Shown here piece by piece: positions 1-5,268 of a stretch of DNA of 6,325 nucleotides; position 1 is the stretch's first letter; every line of letters begins with the position of its first letter. The DNA comes from an archaeon. Its GTDB lineage: Archaea; Micrarchaeota; Micrarchaeia; Anstonellales; Bilamarchaeaceae. The position numbers and the translations under genes were made by a program. Below the pieces are notes generated by a model that saw only the letters and a program-made list of their open reading frames with translations, was not told where the DNA came from and did no database searches. Location: assembly GCA_020052325.1 (NCBI GenBank), contig JAGVPF010000026.1, positions 1 through 6,325 of the forward strand, in the 5' to 3' direction.

Positions 1-1166
1 TCGTCGCTTTCAAGGTAGAGCGATTCTTTTGTGAAGTTGCCGCCTTCGTGGCATGTGAGGCCGAGTTCGGTGCTCGAAGAATATAATGTCGCGACCACAT
101 TCGGGGATGAACGCACGACCGGCCATGCGCCATCCGTCGTCAGCCGGCCGCCCCACGCCGCCCTGAACCGGGACATGTCATCGGCGCTCATGCTGCTCCA
201 TGCACCCATCCTCTGGCGCACGGTCGCGCCATCCGCGAAGCTGTATGTCGCGTTCACCACATCCCCGATTTCGATGAATGGCTCTTCAAGCTGTTTCTTG
301 TCCTCGCCCGCGATGATGATGCCGCCGCATGTTCCTGCGCGTATCGCCACGAGACCCTTGGCCGGGACTTCAATCTCGCCGAGCTTATAGCCGTCCTCGC
401 GCGAGTTCACAAGGGCCTCCCACGCGTTGATATCCTGGGCTGAGCAGCCCATCTGCGTTTCGAGTATTGTAAGGGGAAGCGGTTTTCCATTGTATTCGAA
501 GACGCCGACTGCGAGGTTCACGCGGCCTGCGTCCGCACTGAGGTAATCCACAAGGTATTGAAGCCTCCTGACGATTCTCTCATGATAGACATTATCATAG
601 CCAGTTTTCCAGGTGGAATCGACAATCAGGGATGAGAGTGCGGTTGCAAGGCGGCTTTGCGAGAAATGCTCGGGCTTGCCATTCGGGCTGAAAAGCCATT
701 CGAGCTCGCTGATTAGCTGCGCGATATCCACATACCATCTTCGTGCCACAAGCTCGCCCACGCTCAGCTGGATTGCGGCCGCTGGAAGGGGCCTGTCCGG
801 ATTTTGGATATTCAGGCAGAGGTGCTCGGATGGAATTGAATTTATGAAGAGGCCTGAGGACTGGGCCACGAGCTGAATGCCCTTGAGCTGGTTAAGAACG
901 TAATTGATTCGGCCCTTGAACACGGCTTCGTCGTCCCAGCCGGCTTTCGTGACCTCCTTGTGGAGGAGGATGTGGTCGGTAAGCGGCATCGCACCCGCAA
1001 GCACGCGCCTGCGGTCCCCCACGACAATCATATACGGCGGGAGCATGCCGTCGTTGTCTTTCAGGAACGGGATTCTTTTCCAAAGGCCGCCTTCGCGGGC
1101 AAGAGAAATCGGGGTGTGCTGCCCCAGCACCATCGGTCGGTCCTTGCGGTAGCCTGCGAGCGTCAT
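1..1166 (-). CDS. Nucleoside phosphorylase-like protein (NP-I / uridine phosphorylase superfamily), partial, with large internal insertion
   Basis: An open frame with no stop runs from an ATG at 1166 to the left edge (388 complete codons; the C-terminus is outside). The fold is recognised from motifs in the order expected for NP-I phosphorylases: PPYMIVVGD (43-51) followed by arginines, like the phosphate-binding PGDPxR loop; NGKPLPLTILETQMG (226-240), like GKPVxVxxTGxG; IRAGTCGGI (275-283), like RIGTTGAI; IEIGDVV (298-304); and a region around GLTCHEGGNF (369-378) followed by a Tyr, like HVGxxxSSDxFY. In the family these bind phosphate and ribose during phosphorolysis of nucleosides. The usual spacing between the first two motifs is about 30-40 residues; here it is about 170, so roughly 130-140 residues are inserted. 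Total length would exceed 450 residues, against about 250-290 normally. Substrate is unknown; a nucleosidase is an alternative. Only weak, non-ATG upstream starts exist before an in-frame stop at 1211-1209. The gene is divergent from ribB. Confidence 0.72.
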   Translation of the reverse strand, partial: MTLAGYRKDRPMVLGQHTPISLAREGGLWKRIPFLKDNDGMLPPYMIVVGDRRRVLAGAMPLTDHILLHKEVTKAGWDDEAVFKGRINYVLNQLKGIQLVAQSSGLFINSIPSEHLCLNIQNPDRPLPAAAIQLSVGELVARRWYVDIAQLISELEWLFSPNGKPEHFSQSRLATALSSLIVDSTWKTGYDNVYHERIVRRLQYLVDYLSADAGRVNLAVGVFEYNGKPLPLTILETQMGCSAQDINAWEALVNSREDGYKLGEIEVPAKGLVAIRAGTCGGIIIAGEDKKQLEEPFIEIGDVVNATYSFADGATVRQRMGAWSSMSADDMSRFRAAWGGRLTTDGAWPVVRSSPNVVATLYSSSTELGLTCHEGGNFTKESLYLESD

Positions 1167-1193
1167 GTGTCCAGCCTCTTCAATGATTCTGTG

Positions 1194-1205
1194 TTTAAAT
1201 TTAAA
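1194..1205. promoter_or_regulatory. Symmetric TATA-like palindrome between divergent genes
   Basis: TTTAAATTTAAA is a perfect palindrome and the most TATA-like element in this gap. Read leftward, its centre lies about 34 bp before the ATG at 1166, which predicts a start about 8 nt upstream (nearly leaderless). Read rightward, it predicts a start near 1226 and a leader of about 38 nt containing a good ribosome binding site for ribB. One box could serve both divergent promoters. An alternative rightward box is AATAAATAG at 1238-1246. Assignment rests on spacing only. Confidence 0.45.
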
Positions 1206-1214
1206 ATGTTATGT

Positions 1215-1240
1215 GCTACCAAAAAACGAGTAGCTACCAA
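1215..1240. repeat. GCTACCAA direct repeat with inverted GTAGC, candidate operator for ribB
   Basis: GCTACCAA occurs at 1215-1222 and again at 1233-1240, 18 bp apart. The second copy overlaps an 8-bp palindrome, GTAGCTAC (1230-1237), and GCTAC (1215-1219) can also pair with GTAGC (1230-1234). The pair brackets the transcription start predicted from the upstream TATA-like box, a usual place for an archaeal repressor site. Function is inferred from position; no regulator is identified for it in this window. Confidence 0.4.
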
Positions 1241-1246
1241 TAAATA

Positions 1247-1253
1247 GGTGAGG
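1247..1253 (+). promoter_or_regulatory. Ribosome binding site deciding the TTG start of ribB
   Basis: GGTGAGG matches the archaeal anti-Shine-Dalgarno core (GGTGA). It ends 10 nt before TTG 1264 but 22 nt before the first in-frame ATG (1276), so the TTG start is preferred. If the transcript began downstream, at the AATAAATAG box, a nearly leaderless start at ATG 1276 would be the alternative. Confidence 0.6.
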
Positions 1254-1263
1254 ACGCAATTGC

Positions 1264-1953
1264 TTGAATGGTTCTATGACTGCTTTGGAAAAGGCCGCAG
1301 CCGCGCTCAAGGCCGGCGGCATGATACTGGTTTATGACGGCGATGAACGGGAGGGCGAAGTGGACATGGTAATCCACGCGAAGTTCGCAAAACCCGACAC
1401 AGTTCGTACGCTCAGGCAGGACGCAGGAGGGCTCATCTGCCTGGCCGTGGACGGAACAATCGCGGAAAGGCTCGGGCTCCCGTTCTATTCGGACATGCTC
1501 GCGGCCTCGAAGCTGCCGGTGTCTTCGATGGAATGCAAGAAGACGGCATACGGCGACAGGCCCGCGTTCTCGATACAGATAAACCACAAGGACGTCTTCA
1601 CCGGCATCACCGACAACGACCGCTCGCTCACGATAAGGAGCATGGCAAGGCTGGCCGAAATGGATTTGGGGGAGAAAGATGCAAGGGCCGCGTTCCATGC
1701 CGAATTCTACTCGCCTGGCCACGTGTTCCTGCTGATTGGGCGCGGAATCGAGAGGCGCCACGGCCACACCGAGCTTTCGCTCGCGCTTGCCAGGATGGCA
1801 GGCATCAGCGGGATGATGGTTCTCTGCGAGATGCTGGGGCCGGGAAAGGCCCTGCCGAAGGCCGAAGCGAAGAAGTATGCGGATGTGCACGGGCTCGTGT
1901 TCATTGAAGGGAAGGAGATTATCGAAGCGACGAATCGGACGCGAACGAAATGA
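1264..1953 (+). CDS. ribB: 3,4-dihydroxy-2-butanone 4-phosphate synthase (stand-alone)
   Basis: This cytosolic enzyme converts ribulose 5-phosphate to 3,4-dihydroxy-2-butanone 4-phosphate plus formate, supplying the four-carbon unit of riboflavin; it needs Mg2+. The 229-residue product is the normal size for a single-domain RibB and resembles the Methanocaldococcus protein. Diagnostic motifs are the acidic loop YDGDEREGEVDM (24-35), DAGGLIC (53-59), FTGITDNDR (112-120), SPGHV (150-154) and RHGHTE (165-170), the last holding the conserved His and Glu; CEM (188-190) and the AKKYA stretch (202-206) also fit. All the catalytic and metal-binding positions I know for the family appear present. It is not fused to RibA, unlike many bacterial RibBA proteins. 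The start is TTG, chosen because a GGTGAGG site lies 10 nt upstream. It is the first gene of the riboflavin operon; the next gene starts 24 nt after its stop. Confidence 0.93.
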   Translation: MNGSMTALEKAAAALKAGGMILVYDGDEREGEVDMVIHAKFAKPDTVRTLRQDAGGLICLAVDGTIAERLGLPFYSDMLAASKLPVSSMECKKTAYGDRPAFSIQINHKDVFTGITDNDRSLTIRSMARLAEMDLGEKDARAAFHAEFYSPGHVFLLIGRGIERRHGHTELSLALARMAGISGMMVLCEMLGPGKALPKAEAKKYADVHGLVFIEGKEIIEATNRTRTK

Positions 1954-1962
1954 TGGCCGGTC

Positions 1963-1968
1963 AAGGAG
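1963..1968 (+). promoter_or_regulatory. Ribosome binding site deciding the ATG start of ribC-ribH
   Basis: AAGGAG ends 9 nt before ATG 1978. It directly abuts the in-frame TTG at 1969, leaving no spacer, so the shorter ATG start is the likely one. Confidence 0.65.
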
Positions 1969-1977
1969 TTGAAATAC

Positions 1978-2946
1978 ATGAGAATCGGGATTGTTGATAC
2001 GACATTTTCACGGGTGGATATGGGCGCGATAGCCATTGACGAGATAAAGAAGCACCTGCCGAACATGGAGATTGACCGGAGGACGGTTCCTGGCATCAAG
2101 GACCTTCCGGTCGAGTGCAAAAAGCTCCTTGAGAGCGGAGGCCGTGCGGCTGATGCCGCAAGCCCTCGCGCCTTCGAGGCGCAAGGCCCGATGCAGGGCG
2201 CCGCCGGCGGGGTGCCGGGAGCCGGGTGCGATATAGCAATGGCGCTTGGCATGGTCGGCGGCGCGCCGATAGACACCCAATGCGGGCATGAGGCCTCGCT
2301 CGGCATCCAGCAGGCCATGCTGCTCACGAACAAGCACGTCATCGAAGTTTTCGTGCACGAAAACGAGGCGTGGAGCGAGGAGGAGTTCAGAAGCATCTGC
2401 GAGAACCGCATCCGCAAGCACGCGCAGAATGCGATTGCGATGATGCTGAAACCCGAGGCGCTCGTGAAATACGCTGGGCAGGGCCTGCGGCAGGGAAAGG
2501 AGAGCGAGGGGCCAATCATTGGGCAGAAAAAGCTCAGGCTCGGCATGGTTGTCGGGCAGTTCAACAGCGAGATAACCTCGAAGATGAGGGCCAAGGCGGA
2601 GGCGGCTGCGGCAGGGAACGGCGCAGAGACAGTCGCATTCGAAGTCCCCGGCGTCTATGACATGCCCCTTGTGGTGAAAAAACTTCTGATGGATAAAAGC
2701 ATCGATGCGGTCGTGACCTTGGGGGCGGTCGTAAAAGGCGACACCGCTCATGACGAGGTCATCACGAAGGACACGGCAAGGAGGCTTGGGGAGCTCTCGC
2801 TGGAGTTCCGGAAGCCGGTGACTTTGGGGATTATAGGGCACGATGTCACATGGGAAAGGGCGCAGGAAAGGGCGGATGGTTATGCCGAGCGCGCAACGAA
2901 GGCTGCGATTTACCTTGTGAAGCTGCTGCGGCAAGGGGGCGGGTGA
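1978..2946 (+). CDS. ribC-ribH: Fused archaeal riboflavin synthase - lumazine synthase
   Basis: The 322-residue product carries two enzymes of the last riboflavin steps. Residues 1-180 match archaeal-type riboflavin synthase: GIVDTTFSRVDM (4-15), RTVPGIKDLPVECKKLL (35-51), CGHEASLG (102-109), TNKHVIEVFVHE (117-128) and GQGLRQG (167-173). This domain dismutates two dimethyl-ribityllumazines to riboflavin plus a pyrimidine. Residues 186-322 match lumazine synthase: FN (195-196), FEVPGVYDMP (221-230), a GDTAHDE motif (254-260) with the catalytic His258, and VTLGIIGHDVT (281-291). Each half is about full length and only about 10 residues link them. In characterised archaea these are separate proteins; the two families share a fold, so this is a fusion of paralogues. 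The RibC half also contains a 28-residue Ala/Gly-rich insertion (56-83) before CDIAMALGM. Start ATG 1978 follows AAGGAG; ribA begins 4 nt after the stop. Confidence 0.9.
   Translation: MRIGIVDTTFSRVDMGAIAIDEIKKHLPNMEIDRRTVPGIKDLPVECKKLLESGGRAADAASPRAFEAQGPMQGAAGGVPGAGCDIAMALGMVGGAPIDTQCGHEASLGIQQAMLLTNKHVIEVFVHENEAWSEEEFRSICENRIRKHAQNAIAMMLKPEALVKYAGQGLRQGKESEGPIIGQKKLRLGMVVGQFNSEITSKMRAKAEAAAAGNGAETVAFEVPGVYDMPLVVKKLLMDKSIDAVVTLGAVVKGDTAHDEVITKDTARRLGELSLEFRKPVTLGIIGHDVTWERAQERADGYAERATKAAIYLVKLLRQGGG
2143..2226. repeat. In-frame GC-rich palindromic insertion in the RibC domain
   Basis: These 84 nt encode residues 56-83 of the fusion, which have no counterpart in the Methanocaldococcus riboflavin synthase as I recall it: there the helix ending in LLE is followed within three residues by CDI. 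The segment holds three consecutive hairpins: 2145-2150 with 2155-2160 (TGCGGC, TGAT loop, GCCGCA); 2164-2173 with 2177-2186 (core GCGCCT, TCG, AGGCGC, one mismatch); and 2197-2202 with 2211-2216 (one G-T pair), around the palindrome CCGCCGGCGG. The line 2161-2220 is about 80% G+C. It keeps the frame and falls in a loop between a helix and a strand. A weak imperfect repeat (GCCGTGCG at 2141-2148, GCCGGGTGCG at 2221-2230) lies at the edges. Confidence 0.6.
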
Positions 2947-2950
2947 AATA

Positions 2951-3532
2951 ATGCCCGTGGAACACGTGGGGGAGGCGTTCTTCCCAAGCAGGTATGGGAA
3001 ATTCAGGATTCACGCTTTCCGTGGAAATGACGGGGGGGAGCACCTGGCCCTGGTCCGCTGCGAGCATGCGCCGCACGGGGCGCTTCCGGTCCGCATCCAT
3101 TCGCGTTGCCTGACAGGCGACGCGCTGACATCAAAGAGGTGCGACTGCAGGGCGCAGCTAGAGACGTCGATGAAATACCTTGAGAAGAACAAATGCGGCA
3201 TCCTGATTTACCTTGACCAGGAAGGGCGCGGAATAGGCCTTGCCAACAAAATCAAGGCATACGCGCTCCAGGACAAGGGGATGGACACGATAGAGGCCAA
3301 CCTCAGCCTTGGGTTCGGCGAAGACATGCGAGATTTCACATTGGCCGCGGATATCCTGAAATATTTTGGCGTGAAAGACGTCGCCCTCCTTACCAACAAC
3401 CCGAACAAGATGGCTGTGCTCAGGGGGGAGGGGATAAACGTCGTCAAGCGAATCCCCCTCATTATCAAGCCGAACAGGTACAGCAGGAAATACCTGGATA
3501 CGAAAAAGAAGAGGATGAACCACCTGCTCTGA
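2951..3532 (+). CDS. ribA: GTP cyclohydrolase II
   Basis: This enzyme opens GTP, releasing formate and pyrophosphate and giving 2,5-diamino-6-ribosylamino-pyrimidinone phosphate, the first step of the pathway. The 193 residues align end to end with Escherichia coli RibA (196 residues). Visible are the zinc motif HSRCLTGDALTSKRCDC (50-66) with Cys53, Cys64 and Cys66; DQEGRGIGL (89-97); AYALQDKGMDTIEAN (103-117); the GFGEDMRDF region (121-129) with the arginine that corresponds to E. coli Arg128; LLTNNPNK (146-153); and a C-terminal YLDTK (181-185). No catalytic position looks lost. Many archaea make this compound with the unrelated GTP cyclohydrolase III plus a formamide hydrolase, so this gene suggests a bacterial-type route. 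It starts 4 nt after the ribC-ribH stop, with GGGTGA overlapping that stop as a likely ribosome binding site. Confidence 0.94.
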   Translation: MPVEHVGEAFFPSRYGKFRIHAFRGNDGGEHLALVRCEHAPHGALPVRIHSRCLTGDALTSKRCDCRAQLETSMKYLEKNKCGILIYLDQEGRGIGLANKIKAYALQDKGMDTIEANLSLGFGEDMRDFTLAADILKYFGVKDVALLTNNPNKMAVLRGEGINVVKRIPLIIKPNRYSRKYLDTKKKRMNHLL

Positions 3533-3548
3533 ACCGCCAGGCTGGTTC
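3531..3548. terminator. Weak hairpin between convergent genes
   Basis: GAACC at 3531-3535 pairs with GGTTC at 3544-3548, and one G-T pair can extend the stem. It overlaps the ribA stop codon and lies in the 27-bp gap before the convergent gene's stop. No T-tract follows on either strand, so a terminator role is only suggested by position. Confidence 0.22.
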
Positions 3549-3559
3549 GCTGATTCCGA

Positions 3560-4525
3560 TTATTTCGGGAGCGCGAGGAACGACTCGGGCACGTCGTCTG
3601 TGAAATAGGTGAGCGTGGTCTGCTGGTCCACTCGCATGAAGCCCCCGGCCGCATAATCGAACCGGTAGGAGCGCGTGAGGTCGATGGCGATGCTGCGGTA
3701 TACGATGATGCCGTTCCCGTCATCGAGGCACTCTTCAAAAGGCCCGGCCTGGTGCGCAAGCGACCAGAGGACGGCGCGCTGGTCGTCATTCAGGTACAGG
3801 CTGGAGTTCAGTAGTGTCTGCGCATAGGCCTTGTTGCCAAAAATCAAAAAGTTCTCGCAGCGGGAACCGTTCATTTCAACGCGCCCGGTGTTCTGGATGG
3901 AAAGCAGGCGCGTGAGATTGACCGATGACGGCAACTTAGTCCTTCCGAAATAGGCGCAACCCGAACGCATTTCCGCAAGCCCGTCCAAATACGCCTGCCA
4001 GCCCGCATCGCCGAGGAGGCGCATCGTGCAGTTGGGGTTGCACTGGTAGATGCGCCCGTCCTTCCAGATGGACGTGTGGTTGCCTTCCGGCGTTATCAGC
4101 ACCTTTTTCATGGAATCGCCCCGGAGATAGGTGCGCGTGTCCGAGACGAATGAGAATTCTTTCAGCATGAGCGCGGCCGCGGATGCTTCTTCGCCTGAGA
4201 GCCCGCTGGCGCTCCAATCGGATTCGTCATGCGTTGATATCAGGAAGTTTTCTGAAAGCGCCTGGCAGGACTTGTTTTTCAGGCTGTAATAAAGCCGCAT
4301 GTCCTGCGGAAGCCCGGGCTCAGTGGTTTGGTTCTGCGTGATTGGCGGCTCCGGAATCTCCGGAACCATTGGTGGCCAGCTGATGGGGGGGAGGCTGAGC
4401 GTTTTCGCATAGCTGATTATCTGCGGCATGAAAAGCAGGGCGAGGAGCCCGAAGACGGACAGGGCGATGATTATCAGGATTGGAATAACGTCGAAGACCG
4501 ATGTCCCGTCCTTGTAGCGGCGCAT
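3560..4525 (-). CDS. Membrane-anchored extracytoplasmic protein of unknown function
   Basis: I do not recognise a family for this 321-residue protein. Residues 1-7 are basic (MRRYKDG), followed by one strongly hydrophobic segment at about 13-36, which fits an uncleaved N-terminal anchor with the rest outside the cell. Residues 45-74 are a Pro-rich linker (PPISWPP, PEIPEPP). The outer part has six cysteines (87, 162, 166, 190, 223, 266), including QCNPNC, which could form three disulfides, and seven N-X-S/T sequons (Asn 65, 84, 149, 165, 203, 219, 240), consistent with archaeal N-glycosylation. A short RIYQCNPNC stretch and a CAYFG stretch are its most distinctive words. It sits between ribA and the MNT gene, transcribed against ribA and divergently from the MNT gene. 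A TATA-like box about 25 bp before the ATG predicts a leaderless transcript. Nothing links it to flavin synthesis beyond position. Confidence 0.75.
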   Translation of the reverse strand: MRRYKDGTSVFDVIPILIIIALSVFGLLALLFMPQIISYAKTLSLPPISWPPMVPEIPEPPITQNQTTEPGLPQDMRLYYSLKNKSCQALSENFLISTHDESDWSASGLSGEEASAAALMLKEFSFVSDTRTYLRGDSMKKVLITPEGNHTSIWKDGRIYQCNPNCTMRLLGDAGWQAYLDGLAEMRSGCAYFGRTKLPSSVNLTRLLSIQNTGRVEMNGSRCENFLIFGNKAYAQTLLNSSLYLNDDQRAVLWSLAHQAGPFEECLDDGNGIIVYRSIAIDLTRSYRFDYAAGGFMRVDQQTTLTYFTDDVPESFLALPK

Positions 4526-4544
4526 AATAGGGAAACCTAGCCAG

Positions 4545-4554
4545 TTATTAATAA
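4545..4554 (-). promoter_or_regulatory. TATA-like box for the membrane protein gene
   Basis: TTATTAATAA is centred about 25 bp upstream of the minus-strand ATG at 4525. That spacing puts the transcription start at or next to the first codon, giving a leaderless mRNA. No Shine-Dalgarno sequence is seen before this start, which agrees. Confidence 0.5.
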
Positions 4555-4570
4555 GCTTTGTAAATAGAAT

Positions 4571-4586
4571 GTTGCCATATGTATAC
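4571..4586. promoter_or_regulatory. Upstream imperfect dyad, candidate operator half of the MNT/HEPN promoter
   Basis: GTTGCCATATGTATAC pairs at 5 of 8 dyad positions. Its right part, CATATGTATAC (4576-4586), repeats CATATGTAAAC (4600-4610) with one change. Its centre is 24 bp from the centre of the perfect dyad downstream, a little over two helical turns, and it abuts the upstream side of the TATA box. A second, weaker binding site for the same regulator is a reasonable reading. Confidence 0.42.
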
Positions 4587-4594
4587 TTTATATA
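4587..4594 (+). promoter_or_regulatory. TATA box of the MNT-HEPN-ribD operon
   Basis: TTTATATA is centred about 27 bp before ATG 4618, predicting a start at or 1-2 nt before the start codon (leaderless). No Shine-Dalgarno sequence precedes the ATG. The box is enclosed exactly between two 16-bp dyads. Confidence 0.6.
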
Positions 4595-4610
4595 GTTTAC
4601 ATATGTAAAC
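4595..4610. promoter_or_regulatory. Perfect 16-bp palindrome, probable operator
   Basis: GTTTACATATGTAAAC equals its own reverse complement over all 16 bases. It fills the space between the TATA box and the predicted transcription start, so a bound dimer would block the initiation complex. The downstream gene encodes a protein with an N-terminal winged-HTH domain, so autorepression is the simplest reading. This is inferred from position and symmetry. Confidence 0.62.
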
Positions 4611-4617
4611 CTAATCT

Positions 4618-5268
4618 ATGATGATAACCAACGAGCCGGTATTTCGCCAATTATTCGGCTCAAGGCTAAAACAGAAGATTCTTTGGTATCTTTACTCAGA
4701 CCAGGCTCCGGTTAGCGAGCGCGAAATGGCATCCATTATAGGCAAGAGCCATACCGCAGTAAATAAGGCGATGAAGCAGCTATTGGAGATTAATGCGGTG
4801 GAAGGATATACTGTGGGTAGGGCATGGGTCTGGACATTGAATAAAAAGTCATTCACGTTCCCCCTCATTCAGATATTTTTCGACAAGCTGAGTATTAGCC
4901 CTCTGGACTTCGTTAGGAGGGAATTAGCGGATGCGATGAAAGCCGAGATTGAAAATATTAACAAGGAAACCGACGAACTTGCCCGGAATAAAAGAAAAAC
5001 GCGTCCTCACGTCAGGGCAGTTTATATATTCGGTTCAGTGGCCGAGGGTACTTCGAGAAAGGACAGCGACATTGATGTATTAGTTGTTTTGGAGGAGGAT
5101 TACGGAAACGAGGAGCTTGCAAAACGGCTCCGGGATGGGGCGGGCATGCTAATCCTGGATAGGACGGGGAACATGACATATTTCCACGTTTACAGTGAGA
5201 GCGCAATCAGGAAGAACGAACCGGAGTGGGTGGCGTCTGCAATAAAGAAAGGGAAAAGGGTGTGTTGA
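4618..5268 (+). CDS. Winged-HTH / MNT-type nucleotidyltransferase (probable HEPN partner)
   Basis: The 216-residue protein has two parts. Residues about 14-78 look like a winged helix-turn-helix: RLKQKILWYLYSD, then a helix pair ending in GKSHTAVNKAMKQLLE (42-57) and a wing YTVGRAWVWTL (64-74). Residues 82-130 are mostly helical with a charged linker. Residues 132-215 are a minimal nucleotidyltransferase domain with YIFGSVAEG (136-144) and SDIDVLVVLEED (150-161); Gly139-Ser140 and Asp151/Asp153 fit GSX10DXD, the motif of MntA proteins that transfer AMP to HEPN toxins. I cannot place the third acidic residue. The next gene encodes a HEPN protein overlapping by one base, the usual MNT/HEPN arrangement. 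The HTH part and the palindromic promoter suggest autoregulation. G+C is about 41% in two sampled 60-base lines, below the rib genes. ATG 4618 suits a leaderless start; ATG 4621 is the alternative. Confidence 0.85.
   Translation: MMITNEPVFRQLFGSRLKQKILWYLYSDQAPVSEREMASIIGKSHTAVNKAMKQLLEINAVEGYTVGRAWVWTLNKKSFTFPLIQIFFDKLSISPLDFVRRELADAMKAEIENINKETDELARNKRKTRPHVRAVYIFGSVAEGTSRKDSDIDVLVVLEEDYGNEELAKRLRDGAGMLILDRTGNMTYFHVYSESAIRKNEPEWVASAIKKGKRVC

Noticed and set aside
31..390. Plus-strand open frame of 119 codons at the left end
   Set aside because: It is opposite the phosphorylase-like frame, which carries ordered family motifs; this frame shows none and has no ribosome binding site that I can see.
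1206..1263. Possible FMN riboswitch upstream of ribB
   Set aside because: The leader is too short for the aptamer and I see none of its conserved words; archaeal rib genes are also not known to use it.
1276..1953. ATG 1276 as the ribB start
   Set aside because: The GGTGAGG site is 22 nt away from it, whereas TTG 1264 has a normal 10-nt spacer. It remains possible only if transcription starts at the AATAAATAG box.
1707..2934. Long minus-strand open frames opposite ribB and ribC-ribH
   Set aside because: They lie opposite genes with clear family motifs and have no recognisable domains; they arise from G+C-rich codon bias.
1969..2946. TTG 1969 as the ribC-ribH start
   Set aside because: It directly abuts the AAGGAG site with no spacer; ATG 1978 has 9 nt and matches the family N-terminus.
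3208..3789. Minus-strand open frame spanning the ribA end and the convergent gene
   Set aside because: It crosses two well-supported genes in other frames and has no motifs.
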